Assembly: GCF_043290135.1 (NCBI RefSeq)
Contig: NC_134705.1
Span: 40,104,771-40,168,770, forward strand
Length of the DNA stretch: 64,000 nucleotides
Origin: Rhipicephalus microplus
Taxonomy: Eukaryota; Arthropoda; Arachnida; Ixodida; Ixodidae
Direction of reading: 5' to 3'
Made by a program: the position numbers and the translations under genes. Below the pieces are notes generated by a model. That model was not told the origin of the DNA and ran no database searches. It worked only from the letters and a program-made list of their open reading frames with translations. Below are positions 22,113 to 34,469 of this stretch, one piece after another; position 1 is the stretch's first letter; every line of letters begins with the position of its first letter.

Positions 22113-23230
22113 GTGCCCCTCCAACCTGTCAAAAATTGTCAGCTGTTTTTGTCATGTTTCCGAAAGGGCTGTGGACGAAACAGCTGAAGGACGTACCACA
22201 GGGGTATTCAGAAGCAATAATCCTGCAACATGAGAATTTTCATCGTGCTAAGAAGCACTCTGTATCTGGATACGAAATGTTCCATTCTGAAGAAGTCCAC
22301 AAAGTACTACTGTGCAAGGCTGCTGATGATGAAACTGTGGTGTTAAAAACGACGGTGAAAGCCTCACTCAGCGTGAGAAAGCTTTACAAGGCTGCTGCGG
22401 TGCTTACATCAACTAGCAACGTTAGAGCAGCTGGCTGTGAGTGTCATGCTGGTGCCTCTCGTTCGTGTAAACATGTGGCTTCCTTGCTTTGGTTCATGCT
22501 CGATATGAAGCGTTTCCAAGCTACTTGTGTAAGAGACACTGTAGCATGCACTGAAATATACCGAACATGTGGAAGTGGTAGTAAAGGTGCTCACGTTCGC
22601 AAATTCTAATTCAAGTTTTCCGACCTACAATTTGTAAAGCACCTGTCAACTAAGGCAAACATGCATGTCAAGCAGAAAAGAAATGTTCCCGTAATTGTGA
22701 CTCAGAGTGACCTATAGGAACTTCACGAGGGTTTGCAAGAGAACAACAGAAACATGATGCTTCGTCAAGTATTGGAAGAAAATTGTTTTGTGCCTGCTTT
22801 TGCCCGCCATAAATAAAAAGCACTGCTTTCCATGCTTCTACTGCGATTGCCAACCAACATTCTGTCGTCTGAACACATGCCAACAGGTTATGAAGTCGAC
22901 ACTTGCTCACTAACATTTTAAGAGGCATAAGCCCTTGAAGAATCTACTATAGGTGCAAATTGACTCTGCACCTGGAACCTTTGAGAGATCAAAGCGTTTA
23001 ACTGCATCGCACTTTGGGGACATTATGTCGCAAAAAAGCTGCCAAATGAAAAATTCTCCTGCAAGGTTTTAAGCACAAGCCCATTACAGTCTAAGTACAT
23101 GGCTTTTGGCTTGGAAAATGAAGATAATGCTGTGCATCGCTACTTGAAGAAGAAAAAAGTCACAGCTTTGCCGCAAAGACGGAACAATGCACGCGATAGC
23201 AAGAATTTGAAAGGTCACGCGCAGAATGAA
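22113..23230 (+). pseudogene. SWIM zinc-finger / YqaJ-type nuclease protein (left arm)
   Basis: Open from 22136 to 22609 (157 codons). A SWIM-type finger CECHAGASRSCKH uses C101, C103, C111 and H113 of that frame (C-x-C-x7-C-x-H). After a TAA, traces continue in shifted frames: 'RSKRLTASHFGDIM' near 22985-23030 and 'FGLENEDNAVHRYL' near 23105-23145. Both are typical of the YqaJ/lambda-exonuclease-like domain. Such SWIM-YqaJ proteins accompany the transposase in ISL2EU-type DNA transposons, and here a convergent HTH/DDE transposase lies next door. It would act on DNA ends, but here it is inactive from several stops and frameshifts. Confidence 0.7.
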
Positions 23231-23499
23231 AAACAGATCTAAACGTGCCCCGCGTTTCTCATGCACAAACTACGCACGAAATGTACTCACAGGTATGGAT
23301 GCAAGCGAATAAGCGTCTCAGTAGATACTTCGCTGATTTTGAAAAGCACGCGCTTTCCACGAACGGAGACTGCAGTGATTGCAGTGACCTTTGTGCACCT
23401 GGTAGCTACAGCACAATCGTTCTACCTAAAGTCCGAGGCCAGCCAAGGCGTACGATCCTCCCCTACTCAATGAACACTATACTCAGTGGACACTATACC

Positions 23500-24568
<1,069 letters not shown>

Positions 24569-25430
24569 TATCTAGTACAACACATCGTTGTGATAAGTAA
24601 AAAACAGTGTACGCACGTACCTAGAGATTAAGTATGTTTACTGGAGTTTGCATCAAGGCTCAGATCTATTTGAAGAGAGAATCAATAAATGTGAGTATGC
24701 AGGACAACCAACAAAGAATCGTTATTCAGCAGAGCACTGCAAACGCAACCACCAGTGCTCACAAGCCATTACTATTTCTTGGTTCGATGGGTCGGCAAAC
24801 TCACTCACCTTCTTAACAAACTCTTTCACGAGAATGGTTTTTGTAACATCTCATTTTATTTGCGTATTTCATCAGAAACGTCTTTGATAGAGTAACACCA
24901 CCGATAACTCGTACTTGAAGGTACAAGATCGGAAGACATATCACAGAGGTGTGATTACATTTGACATATTGGCGTAAAGAGCGTATACACCATGGTCGAA
25001 AAAAACTAATTTTACACTAACAGACTCATGAGTCAATTTACTCAGACTCGGGTCTAGTCACGAGTCTTTCATTGTGAAGCTTAACAGAGTCTCTGACCAC
25101 GGTGCTTGCCGTGCAGTGGTAGACAGGTGTCGCGCACGATAGACATCACACACGCCGTGACCGCCGATAACCTGAAGCTACACAGCATTACGCCTGAGGG
25201 CTTTCAAAACCTTAATTTCCGGCTTTATCTATGAAATGCGAAAATGTACGTCATACAGGTAAATCACAAAATAATCGTGATTACAATTCGTACTTGTCGT
25301 GCCGTTGGTCTCCGCGATTGCCGGAGCTATCTCGAAGGCCTCAGTTTTGCATTTCGTTGTTCACCGAGAAAGTGGACACGCATGTATCTCCATTTGCAGT
25401 ATATAAAAACAGATAACAACCGTCAACAGG
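24569..25430. other. mostly non-coding part of the left arm
   Basis: A possible small minus-strand exon ends with a good donor (aagaag-gtgagt) at about 24825, in reading order just before the coiled-coil exon. Near 25025-25075 are repeated gactc words including the 12-base palindrome gactcatgagtc. Otherwise nothing is recognised. It is mirrored at 54927-55788. Confidence 0.35.
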
Positions 25431-25519
25431 ACATTGTAGCATGCGTAATAAAACAGTTAAACACACAGGAAGTGAGAGATCAATGGAGAACGCAACTGCA
25501 ATGGAGAAAATGTTCAGGG

Positions 25520-26059
25520 CTATTTGTTCCGGATGCACTTTATAGCTTTGGTATCATGTGTATGCCGAAGTTTAACGCATTTAGGCGTTACAGAACGAAC
25601 GTCGGAGTGCTTGCCTGTAATCGATGTCATGCTATGCTCGCTTGCACTAACTGTGCCAGTTTCAGTACGCCACAATAACTGTAACATCTTTCGAATTCTA
25701 TCCACACGTCGTTTTGGTAAGCTTCCTACTTTTCTGAAGAGAGGTTGGATTGAAGTAAGAAGCTTGCAAGGTCTTTGATTTTCAGGAAACCGAACCTCAA
25801 GACCAACGAAAAAGGAGGGCCTATGCACGTTCGCTTGCGCTCGGCTCGCTTTGCACTGCCCATTTACGGCTGGCGCGTCAATGGGGGCGCTGATGGCGGC
25901 GTTTTTCGCAGCACCGCCTGGGCAGAGTCTAGCGTCTATAATGCCCCAGCTCTGATTCAGAAGGGGAAGGTGCGGCTCTGAGATTTCTAGAAAGGTCCAT
26001 TCGCTCCTGACGCTCCCGGGTTGAGGGCGAGCAAGGCGGCTGCAATGCATAGTCCGCAC
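25520..26059 (-). other. 179-codon frame kept in both arms (left copy)
   Basis: Starts MRTMHCSRLARPQPGSV. The mirror frame is 31944-32483 (+), with only three or so residue changes and no stop in either arm. No domain is recognised. The frame overlaps a shorter one on the other strand. Its persistence may be chance given the young duplication. Confidence 0.3.
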
Positions 26060-26249
26060 CGCCCGTTTCTCTCTCTCTCTTTTTAATTAGGCACTGCGTT
26101 GTGTCGCCTTGTGGCTTATAAAAACTAGGTGGCTTTTTTGCTTCTTCAAGAATCACTACCACCACCATTTCTAGCCGTAGGCTGCAGGACAACGTCCGCC
26201 ATATGCCACATCGTGGCCGCGCCGCCGAACAAAATGCCGTGGCTGGCTG

Positions 26250-26520
26250 GATAAATATATATGGCTGTACCCTTTAGATCGGGCGGTAGCTAATGCCACC
26301 AAGCCGTAATACTTAGTGAAGCAAAAACTAGATTTTTTCCCCTGTATATATTGAGGTTGAGGACTCATACTTTGCAGAGAAGAGTTTAATTTTCACTCGT
26401 GCCTTAACTTTAGCTACCAATCAGATAACCTCCAGCTAGTTAATTGTACCCGCTTAAAGTCTCTTTCGCCCTCCCTGTCCCTAAACCCTAGTGCTTTGAA
26501 AAACTCTGCGCCATCATCCT
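26250..26520 (-). mobile_element. 3' end of LINE, truncated at the inner junction (left arm)
   Basis: The minus-strand sequence matches the 3' end of the LINE at 27437-31757, including 'gatggcgcagagtttttcaa' and the terminal 'gatctaaagggtacagccat'. It stops abruptly at 26520, where similarity between the arms ends. Confidence 0.9.
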
Positions 26521-26612
26521 AACAATGTAAAATGTGATCTTAACAATGTAAAAGTGTGGTCTTAACAATGTGATCTTACCAAAATGTGAAAAATGTGATC
26601 TTAACAATGTAA
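26521..26612 (+). repeat. scrambled short repeats at the inner breakpoint
   Basis: Pieces such as aacaatgtaaaa, aatgtgatctt and gtgtggtctt recur four or five times in 92 bp. All are versions of the adjoining LINE coding sequence tgtgatcttaacaatgtaaa (26595-26614). Confidence 0.8.
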
Positions 26613-27436
26613 AACAATGGTGCGATGATTGGCTAATGGAACTTAACTCTCACAAATGCAAAGCCTTATCCTTCACCCGCCGCCGTTCCCCACTTGTTTT
26701 TCCATATTCCATCAGTAATGTTCCAGTTGAAACTGTTAATTCTTTTAAATATCTGGGGGTCACACTCTGCAACGATCTTTCATGGGGTTTGCATATCACG
26801 AAATTCATATCATCGGCAAACAAAACATTGGGATTCTTGAGACGTCATCTACGTAACGCACCTAGGAATGTGAAATTATTAGCTTACAAAAGCCTTGTTA
26901 GAACTAAACTTGAATATGCTTCCCCAATCTGGAGCCCGCAACAGGCCTATCTTGAAGACGCCCTTGAGTGTATTCAAAACCGTGCCACTAGGTTTATCAA
27001 TAATTCTTACTCCCATGACGTCAGCGTATCTTCACTAAAGGCAGAACTTCAACTGCCCCTCCTTTCCCTCCGCCGCCGTATCGCCAGTCTTTCGTTATTT
27101 CATAAGTTTTTTACAGCTCGATGCGCATGCCACCTTATTTTGTTCCACCAGCGCACATCTCTCAACGAACTAATCATCCTCTTCAAGTCGCACGCCCACG
27201 TGCACGCACCGTTACCTTTTCAACATCATTTTTTCCTCGCACAGAAGTTCCTGGAATGGCCTTTCAGGCGACATTCCTGCCATTACTTGTACTTCTACCT
27301 TCACAACCAGCATTACTAATCACCTTTCACTTTAGGACAAACGATTGTTTTCTGCTCAATTTTTATAAACCCACCCCTTATGTAATGCCCCGCAAGGGGT
27401 CTTTAAGGAAATAAAATGAAATGAAATGAAAATGAA
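26585..27436 (+). pseudogene. CR1/jockey-like LINE, 3' part of reverse transcriptase
   Basis: The frame 26570-27319 (249 codons) begins inside ORF2 with CDLNNVKQWCDDWLMELN. It continues through SFKYLGVTLCNDLSW, 'LGFLRRHLRNAPRNVKLL', 'LAYKSLVRTKLEYASPIW' and ECIQNRATRFI, the thumb and C-terminal part of the polymerase. The catalytic box lies upstream and is missing. It ends in a frame break near 27110 and a 3' tail of atgaa repeats (27412-27436), a usual LINE end. The 5' side is cut by the duplication junction. Clade naming is tentative. Confidence 0.8.
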
Positions 27437-30400
27437 ACGAGGGCCTTGGGAGAAAGGCTCAAGTCCACCGAGGAGGAACTAGCGAAGGTGAACTAACGAA
27501 CGGCCGACAGAAAGAACGGTAGGGTTCCAGCAACACGAATGGCGTAAAAGAAAGAGCAAGCAAGTTTGGAAAAAACAGGTTCAGCCGGTTCAATCGTCAC
27601 AAGACCCAGCTTTAGTGAAGTAGTGGGTGGGGCTGAGAGGGGACAAAGCAGCCGGTGTCACAGGTGCAAGTAACCCCAAGGTGCAGGACGCTCTAGCTGA
27701 AAAGTCACAGCATGTGATAATCGCCGTGGACTCAAATTTAAATAATCAATGCGCAGAAGCAATCAAAGAGAGCATAAGAGGTGACAAGAGGGTTGCAGTA
27801 GGGACGTTCCCAGGACGCAAGCTGGAAGCAGTCATGAGGCAAGCGAGCGCAAAATTTAAAACTACCGCTGATAGACGAAGCTTCGTGATAATTTCAGGCA
27901 GTTTAAACGATGTCTTAAATGAAGATACAGCAGGACTAGCGACCACAGTTGCGAAAGGGGTCGATGACATGCACACCACTTATCTTCAGGAACAGGATAG
28001 TGACATGCACGATACCGGATGTACCGGTGTGTGACGGCAACCTGCAAAGAGCGCTTGTCAAAGCGAACCAAGAGATATGTCGGATGAGTCGAGAGAAAGG
28101 CTCTGAGGTGGTGGAAATAAATAGAGAGGTACATAGGTGGGGTGGTTTTCAGTGAGACAGAATTCGCTTCGATGGGCGGCTGGATCATGAGGTGGGTTGG
28201 TGACTTGCAGGACGTGCAGTAGCTCTTTTGGGGGGCACGCGGGCCCTTCGGGGTGCAGGATAGCTAGTAACGAGAAAAACAACCAGGAAGACTCTTTGAC
28301 AGGTGGTATGGACAAATACAATTACAAAGTGGCACCAGTATCTAAGATAGGTAAGTCCAGGGCAGAAATATACCGTAGCCACGAGGGCAGAGCCAATTCA
28401 GACATATGGTAGATTAACATGCAGGGTAGCAGCAACAAGCTGAAGTAGGAAGAGATAGAAAAACAGCTAAAGGAGGAGAGGCCGATGGTATACGTTTTTG
28501 TAGAAACACACCTTAGGGAAATGGAACAACCTCCTAACAATCCGGACTACGCGTGGGAATACTGTAATAGAACAGAAGGCAGCAGAAAGGGGGTGGTATT
28601 TGGGCATTCATTCATAAAAATACAGACTGGCAAAGGGTCAACCAGGAGTGCAAGGAACATTTGGGGCTAAAAGGGAAAGTGACAGGGCGAATGACACTCC
28701 TTGGTTTTGTGTACTTGTGGACGGGAGCAAAGGTAGAGATGAAAAACAGGCAATGATAGAGTGTATATCAAAAGATATTGAGGAATTAGGAGGAAAGTGC
28801 CAGATATATATACTAGGAGGTATGAAGGCGCACATAGAAGATATAGCTGGGTGTACCAGCTTTAAAGGCAAAATGATCATGGATATTTATGAAAGGCATG
28901 ATTTCATTATTTGCAACAGTACCTAGAAGTTTGAAGGGAAATAACATGGGAGGTAGGAAGGCTGAAGTTGACGATCGATTACGTACTGATGTCACATAGA
29001 ATGTATTATTGGCTCAGGGGAACGCACATAGATGAATGTGTCTCCAGAAGTCTGGGTAGTGATCACAAACGTATCAAGCTAAGTTTTGGAAGAGCAGTGA
29101 AAGTGGGAAGGAGACAAGATGAGCAAATACAGGAAAAATTTTATTCAGAAAGGCAAATTGTAATAGCTACTAAACAAATTGAGAAAGTAATCACTTGCGA
29201 TAATAAAACAGTGTGCACACACACGAATAGAATTAGCCTGTTTGAGCTAGAGCTTGCTCAGGCACATGACAAGTCATCCCGGAAAAGAAGACACAAGCCC
29301 AAGAGTTGGGGGAATGAGGACGTTAAGAGTACCATAATAAAACGTCACAAAGCCTCTAGGGAACAAAGACATGCTAAGCAGCGGGTTGAACCGACACAAG
29401 GTGTTGAAAGAAGATGGGAAATCTTTCTAAGCTGTAGAAGAGAAGAATCCCTTCTGATCAATGGAAAGATTTGAAGAAAGGGGGCTCAGTGGCTGGTAGA
29501 AGTACATTAAAAGGACAGAAAGGCAGCTGCAAAATTTTGGAACCATCCAAACTCCCTAAGAGGTGAGACGAGCCTAGAGCAGAGGTTTATAACTATAGCT
29601 CCAGGTGCTAGGCCAGAAGGGGACGAAGCTATTGAATATATAAGAACAAGGGGGACAGACTATTTTCAACAAATAAGTGCTTTATGTACCACAATAGACA
29701 CGGATGAATCAAGTGGCGCAACGGCTCCATTTTCACAACGAGAGTGGGAAAGGGCGGAGAAGAGTGTTCCTAGTAGTACACCAACAGGCCCAGATAGCAT
29801 TCCAATTACGCTGATAAAGTCATTGGGTCCAAAGTCTAAGCAGACTTTGAGAGAGGCAGTGAGCAAAATAATAATCAATGGTCCCCGACGGAAGTCCCCG
29901 ACGGATGGAAGCTTAGCAGGAAGAGCATGATCTGTAAAGGAAAGGGGGACAAAGCTGACATAACTACCGTCCTATAAGAGTTACATCAGTGGTCTATAGG
30001 CTGGCGATGTAGATCATAAAAGAAAGACTGCAGGCATCGATAGAGGATGAGGGGGTACTGGCGAACTGCAGAATGGGTTTCGGAAACACAGTAGGTTAGA
30101 AGACAATCTGTTCTCACTGGCGCAGTGCATCTAAATTGCAGAAAAAGAACACAGGCCCCTATGGCTTGCATTTTTGGATATCAAGGGAGCGTGCAACAGC
30201 GTGGTTCAAGAGGACTTGTGGGGAATACCGGACACACTAGGTGTGAAAGATGGAGTCACTAATTTTTAATGGATATCTCTAAAGGTGCCGGGTTAGTTAT
30301 AACATGAGAAAAACAGGTATCCAAGCCCGCAGATGTAAAACGGGGGCTTAGGCAGGGGTGTCTTCTGTCATCCTTGTTATCCATGATGTACCTACAAGGC

Positions 30401-31757
30401 TTAGAGGCCAAATTAGAGGGTAGTGGACTTGGCTTCAACCTCCTTTTCGTCAAACAAGGAAACCTCATTGAACAGGCACTACCAGCATTGATGTAAGCAA
30501 ATGATACAGTGCTAATGGCCGACAAGGAAGATTTGCAGAGATTGATGGACATCTTCGGTAATGAGGGAGATAGCTTAGATTTCAGATTCAGTGAGAAAAA
30601 ATCAGTAATCATGATTTTTAATGATAATGAAGGTAGTGAGCCTACAATACAGGAGCTTATGCTAGAGATAACAGATAAATACAAATATCTGGGCGTATGG
30701 ATAAGCAATGGGACCGAGTACTAAAGGAACACGAAATATACGTGACGACTAAAGGTAACAGGAATGCAGCAGTGGTGAAAAACAGGGCACTGTGGAGTTA
30801 CAATAGGTAGTATGTTGTGAGAGGAATGTGGAAAGGTGTCATGGTTCCTGGTCTGACCTTCGGCAATGCGGTCTTGTGCATGCGATCAGAAGTTCAAGCA
30901 AGATTACGAATTAAGCAACGTCGAATAGGTAGACTTGCTTTAAGAGCTCACGGGAATACACCGAATCAAGGAGTACAAGGCGATATGGCATGGGAATCAT
31001 TTGAGGGCAGGGAAGCTAGCAGCAAGATAAAATTTGAGAAGCGATTGAGAGAAATGGAGGAAAAGCGTTGGGCTAGGAAAGTATTCAGCTACTTGAACAT
31101 GAAGAATGTCGATGCAAAATGGAGGAAGCGAACCAGAAAATTGACTGGTAAATATTTAGAAAACAGCATAGGGCCAAACCAAAAAGATTTATCGGTTAAG
31201 AAGAAGGTGGAGGAAGCAGAGACCAATATTTGGAGAATTGGCATGATTAAGAAGCCCGCACTAGAGATGTATCGAACTTTTAAGCAGGAAATTGCCAAAG
31301 AAAGGATTTGTGATAATACTCGGGGTAACTCTCTATTTTTGAGGCCAGGACAGGACTATTGTGAACCAAGACATATCGGGCCAAATACGAAGGGGTAGAC
31401 ACGGTATGCAGTGCGTGTGGAGAGGAGGAAGAAACTGCCGAACACTTGACAATGTTCGGTAATGGGCTTCACTTTTTAGTTCAGGATGATGGCGCAGAGT
31501 TTTTCAAAGCACTAGGCTTTAGGGACAGGGAGGGCAAAATAGACTTTAAGCGGGTACAATTAACTAGCTGGAGGTTATCTGATTGGTATCTAAAGTTAAG
31601 GCACGAGAGAAAATTAAACTCTTCACTGCAAAGTATGAGTCCTCAACCTCAATATATAAAGGAGAAAAAATCTAGTTTTTGCTTCACTAACTATTACGGC
31701 TTGGTGGCATTAGCTACCGCCCGATCTAAAGGGTACAGCCATATATATTTATCCAGC
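27437..31757 (+). pseudogene. endonuclease/reverse-transcriptase LINE, near full length but broken
   Basis: The order of parts on + is: an ORF1-like coiled-coil region (ERLKSTEEELAKVN, 27450), a frame 27627-28034 with an esterase/endonuclease-like look (VIIAVDSNLNNQ, FVIISGSLNDV), an endonuclease end at 28968-29100 (IDYVLMSH, 'LGSDHKRIKLSFG'), reverse transcriptase 29940-30720 (RGLRQGC, then *AND where YADD is expected near 30495), and a C-terminal region 30817-31480 with 'MVPGLTFGNAVLCMRSEVQA' and a CSACGEEEETAEH zinc-knuckle trace. The 3' end is near 31757. Many stops break it. The last ~275 bp belong to the right duplication arm, so this copy is intact across the point where the left copy is cut. 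Confidence 0.8.
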
Positions 31758-32569
31758 CAGCCACGGCATTTTGTTCGGCGGCGCGGCCACGATGTGGCAT
31801 ATGGCGGACGTTGTCCTGCAGCCTACGGCTAGAAATGGTGGTGGTAGTGATTCTTGAAGAAGCAAAAAAGCCACCTAGTTTTTATAAGCCACAAGGCGAC
31901 ACAACGCAGTGCCTAATTAAAAAGAGAGAGAGAGAAACGGGCGGTGCGGACTATGCATTGCAGCCGCCTTGCTCGCCCTCAACCCGGGAGCGTCAGGAGC
32001 GAATGGACCTTTCTAGAAATCTCAGAGCCGCACCTTCCCCTTCTGAATCAGAGTTGGGGCATTATAGACGCTAGAATCTGCCCAGGCGGTGCTGCGAAAA
32101 ACGCCGCCATCAGCGCCCCCATTGACGCGCCAGCCGTAAATGGGCAGTGCAAAGCGAGCCGAGCGCAAGCGAACGTGCATAGGCCCTCCTTTTTCGTTGG
32201 TCTTGAGGTTCGGTTTCCTGAAAATCAAGGACCTTGCAAGCTTCTTACTTCAATCCAACCTCTCTTCAGAAAAGTAGGAAGCTTACCAAAACGAAGTGTG
32301 GATAGAATTCGAAAGATGTTACAGTTATTGTGGCGTACTGAAACTGGCACAGTTAGTGCAAGCGAGCATAGCATGACATCGATTACAGGCAAGCACTCCG
32401 ACGTTCGTTCTGTAACGCCTAAATGCGTTAAACTTCGGCATACACATGATACCAAAGCTATAAAGTGCATCCGGAACAAATAGCCCTGAACATTTTCTCC
32501 ATTGCAGTTGCGTTCTCCATTGATCTCTCACTTCCTGTGTGTTTAACTGTTTTATTACGCATGCTACAA
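31483..32569 (-). repeat. inner part of the right arm of the inverted duplication
   Basis: Reverse complement of 25434-26520. It contains the LINE 3' end and the 179-codon frame. It stops at gctacaa (32569), where the 22-kb insert begins, and the arm resumes at 54927. Confidence 0.95.
31944..32483 (+). other. 179-codon frame kept in both arms (right copy)
   Basis: Mirror of 25520-26059. Visible differences include ARI versus ARL, NQG versus NQR and KRS versus KRR. No recognised domain. Confidence 0.3.
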
Positions 32570-32581
32570 CCCAGGCAGCAC

Positions 32582-32965
32582 AGAAGGTTGGCCCAATATT
32601 GGGGATAGATCGGCATTGCCTGGCCCATGAACGGCCCAGTTTTCACAACGCACCGCCAAGATTGGCTATGCCAGCCAAATAGAACGGCGACGTTGGACCA
32701 GCGTTGACAACGTACCCCCAATATTGGTTCTGCCAGCCGAATAGATCGGCTATGTTGGACCAGCATTAACAACATTCCGCCAATGATGGCTGTGCCAGTC
32801 TATTAGATTGGTTATATTGTGCCAGCTTTCAGAACTTTCCGCCCATATAGGCTGTGCCGGGCTATTAGAACGGACACATCGGGCCAGGTTGTACAAGTAG
32901 CAGCCAATATGGGCGGAGCCATCCAATAAGACCGGCATTATTGGCCCGCCGTTTGAACGTTATTG
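32582..32965 (+). repeat. subterminal ~62-bp tandem array, left end of the insert
   Basis: About five units, each with ccgccaatattggctgtgccagcc-like start, a tattagatcgg middle and a ttggaccagc end (starts near 32649, 32711, 32773, 32836 and 32898). Units are quite diverged. Confidence 0.8.
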
Positions 32966-33148
32966 CCGGTGTCAGCTGAAAAGTCAACATCACGATGTCA
33001 TAATATTAGAATATGAGCCAATTTCTGCGTGTGCTGCTTTTTGGCGCTGTTCTGGCCCCAATTCACGCGCCGATTTTTCAAGTTAGAGAGAGAGTAATAT
33101 ATGTGCCGGGCACAATATTAGAACTATCTTTTCGTCATTAAACCATGC

Positions 33149-33389
33149 CCCGCCGCGGCGGTCTAGTGGCTAAGGTACTCGGCTGCTGACCCGCAGGTCG
33201 CGGGTTCGAATCCCGGCTGCGGCGGCCGCATTTCCGATGGAGGCGGAAATGTTGTAGGCCCATGTGCTCAGATTTGGGTGCACGTTAAAGAACCCCAGGT
33301 GGTCGAAATTTTCGGAGCCCCCCACTACGGCGTCTCTCATAATCATATGGTGGTTTTGGGACGTTAAACCCCACATATCTATCAATCAA
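33149..33389 (+). mobile_element. full-length Ruka-like SINE
   Basis: Same head, boxes and tail as the copy at 12255. A 14-bp perfect TSD, tcattaaaccatgc, lies at 33135-33148 and 33390-33403. It sits inside the 22-kb insert. Confidence 0.93.
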
Positions 33390-33403
33390 TCATTAAACCA
33401 TGC

Positions 33404-34045
33404 ACAGCTCGTTGAAATGCATAATCGTTGGTTGAAGTTGTGCAAGGTAGACTTTTTAAGTGAGAAAAAATTACCGATCAAGTTTCTCTGTCAGACGTGA
33501 CATCCGATGCGGTGCTATCCATACGTATGACGAAGCTGCTGCGGATACCGCTGTCCTACGCGTGCATGTAGACGTCGAATATCTGACGCAAATCTTATCG
33601 TATCATGTGTCGGGCTAGCTATCTACGCGACCTATTCGAATCTGTTTTGCGTTCACAGCAAAGTACGGTTAACGGCACTTGCTGCTGCTTGACGTGTGGG
33701 AAGAGCGGGGGTCGTCAGTTGCGTTATGGTGACTGAATCATACAACATATGCAGTTGCCGTGATCTAACATACAGACGCGCGTGCGCACGCACGCACGCG
33801 CTATATTCATGCAACGACCACACGAATTCCCAACAACATCGCAGCGAACGGTTGGTAAGGTGTTGCGGAGTGTGTGGGCGTCGTAAGGCACCCTGTCGGT
33901 GCCCAGCTCGTTGCTAACGTGAATTTCGGCGTGGAACGCTTCTTTTTTATGTACTTTTTTTACGTGTGCCCAAAACGGTAGGCTGCGCGATACGAGAAGT
34001 ACGACACACAAAAAAAAAGGAGAAACGTGAATGCATAGGGCAAAT
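33404..34045. other. unassigned stretch in the insert
   Basis: No gene recognised. A CG/CA alternating run (cgcgcgtgcgcacgcacgcacgcg, about 33777-33800) could favour unusual DNA structure. Confidence 0.35.
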
Positions 34046-34123
34046 CGTTAATAACAAAAAAAAAAACACGCACGCTCACGCCACTGCAGTGGCGTGGGCG
34101 TGCGTGTTTTTTTGTTATTAACG
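34046..34123. repeat. 78-bp near-perfect hairpin palindrome
   Basis: The left arm cgttaataac-A(n)-cacgcacgctcacgccact pairs with the right arm agtggcgtgggcgtgcgtg-T(n)-gttattaacg around ctgcag (34084-34089). The main differences are the length of the A/T run and one base. Confidence 0.95.
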
Positions 34124-34395
34124 AAGCACATGTGCATCCATAAAACATGACAGCCAAGAATGATGCAGTATTCATTTACATACAAATTACTATGAGTTGC
34201 TGAAACTCATGCAAAAGAACATAATTTTCTTCCTTGGATATTGAAAGAGTGCCTTGGAATTATGCTATGTGAATTTGACACATCAACAGTGCATTATGAT
34301 TCCCACCATAAGGGGCCACAATCTTGGCAAGTAATAGAAGTACTCTTCCCACCTGATGTGCACCTAACGTATAGAGGCCTTGTTTCTCAAGTTAG

Positions 34396-34397
<2 letters not shown>

Positions 34398-34464
<67 letters not shown>
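34398..34464 (+). repeat. (AT)n microsatellite
   Basis: Uninterrupted tatata tract of about 66 bp. Confidence 0.97.
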
Positions 34465-34467
<3 letters not shown>

Positions 34468-34469
34468 CA

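Noticed and set aside
25025..25075. AP-1-like regulatory site gactcatgagtc
   Set aside because: It is one of several gactc words in a repeat-like stretch with no gene nearby to regulate.
32582..32965. Subterminal arrays as ordinary satellite DNA
   Set aside because: They sit only at the two ends of the 22-kb insert and share inverted ttggccaat words, so I treat them as part of that unit.
33170..33385. Minus-strand 71-codon frames starting MIDMW
   Set aside because: The same frame recurs at each SINE copy and is an antisense reading of the SINE.
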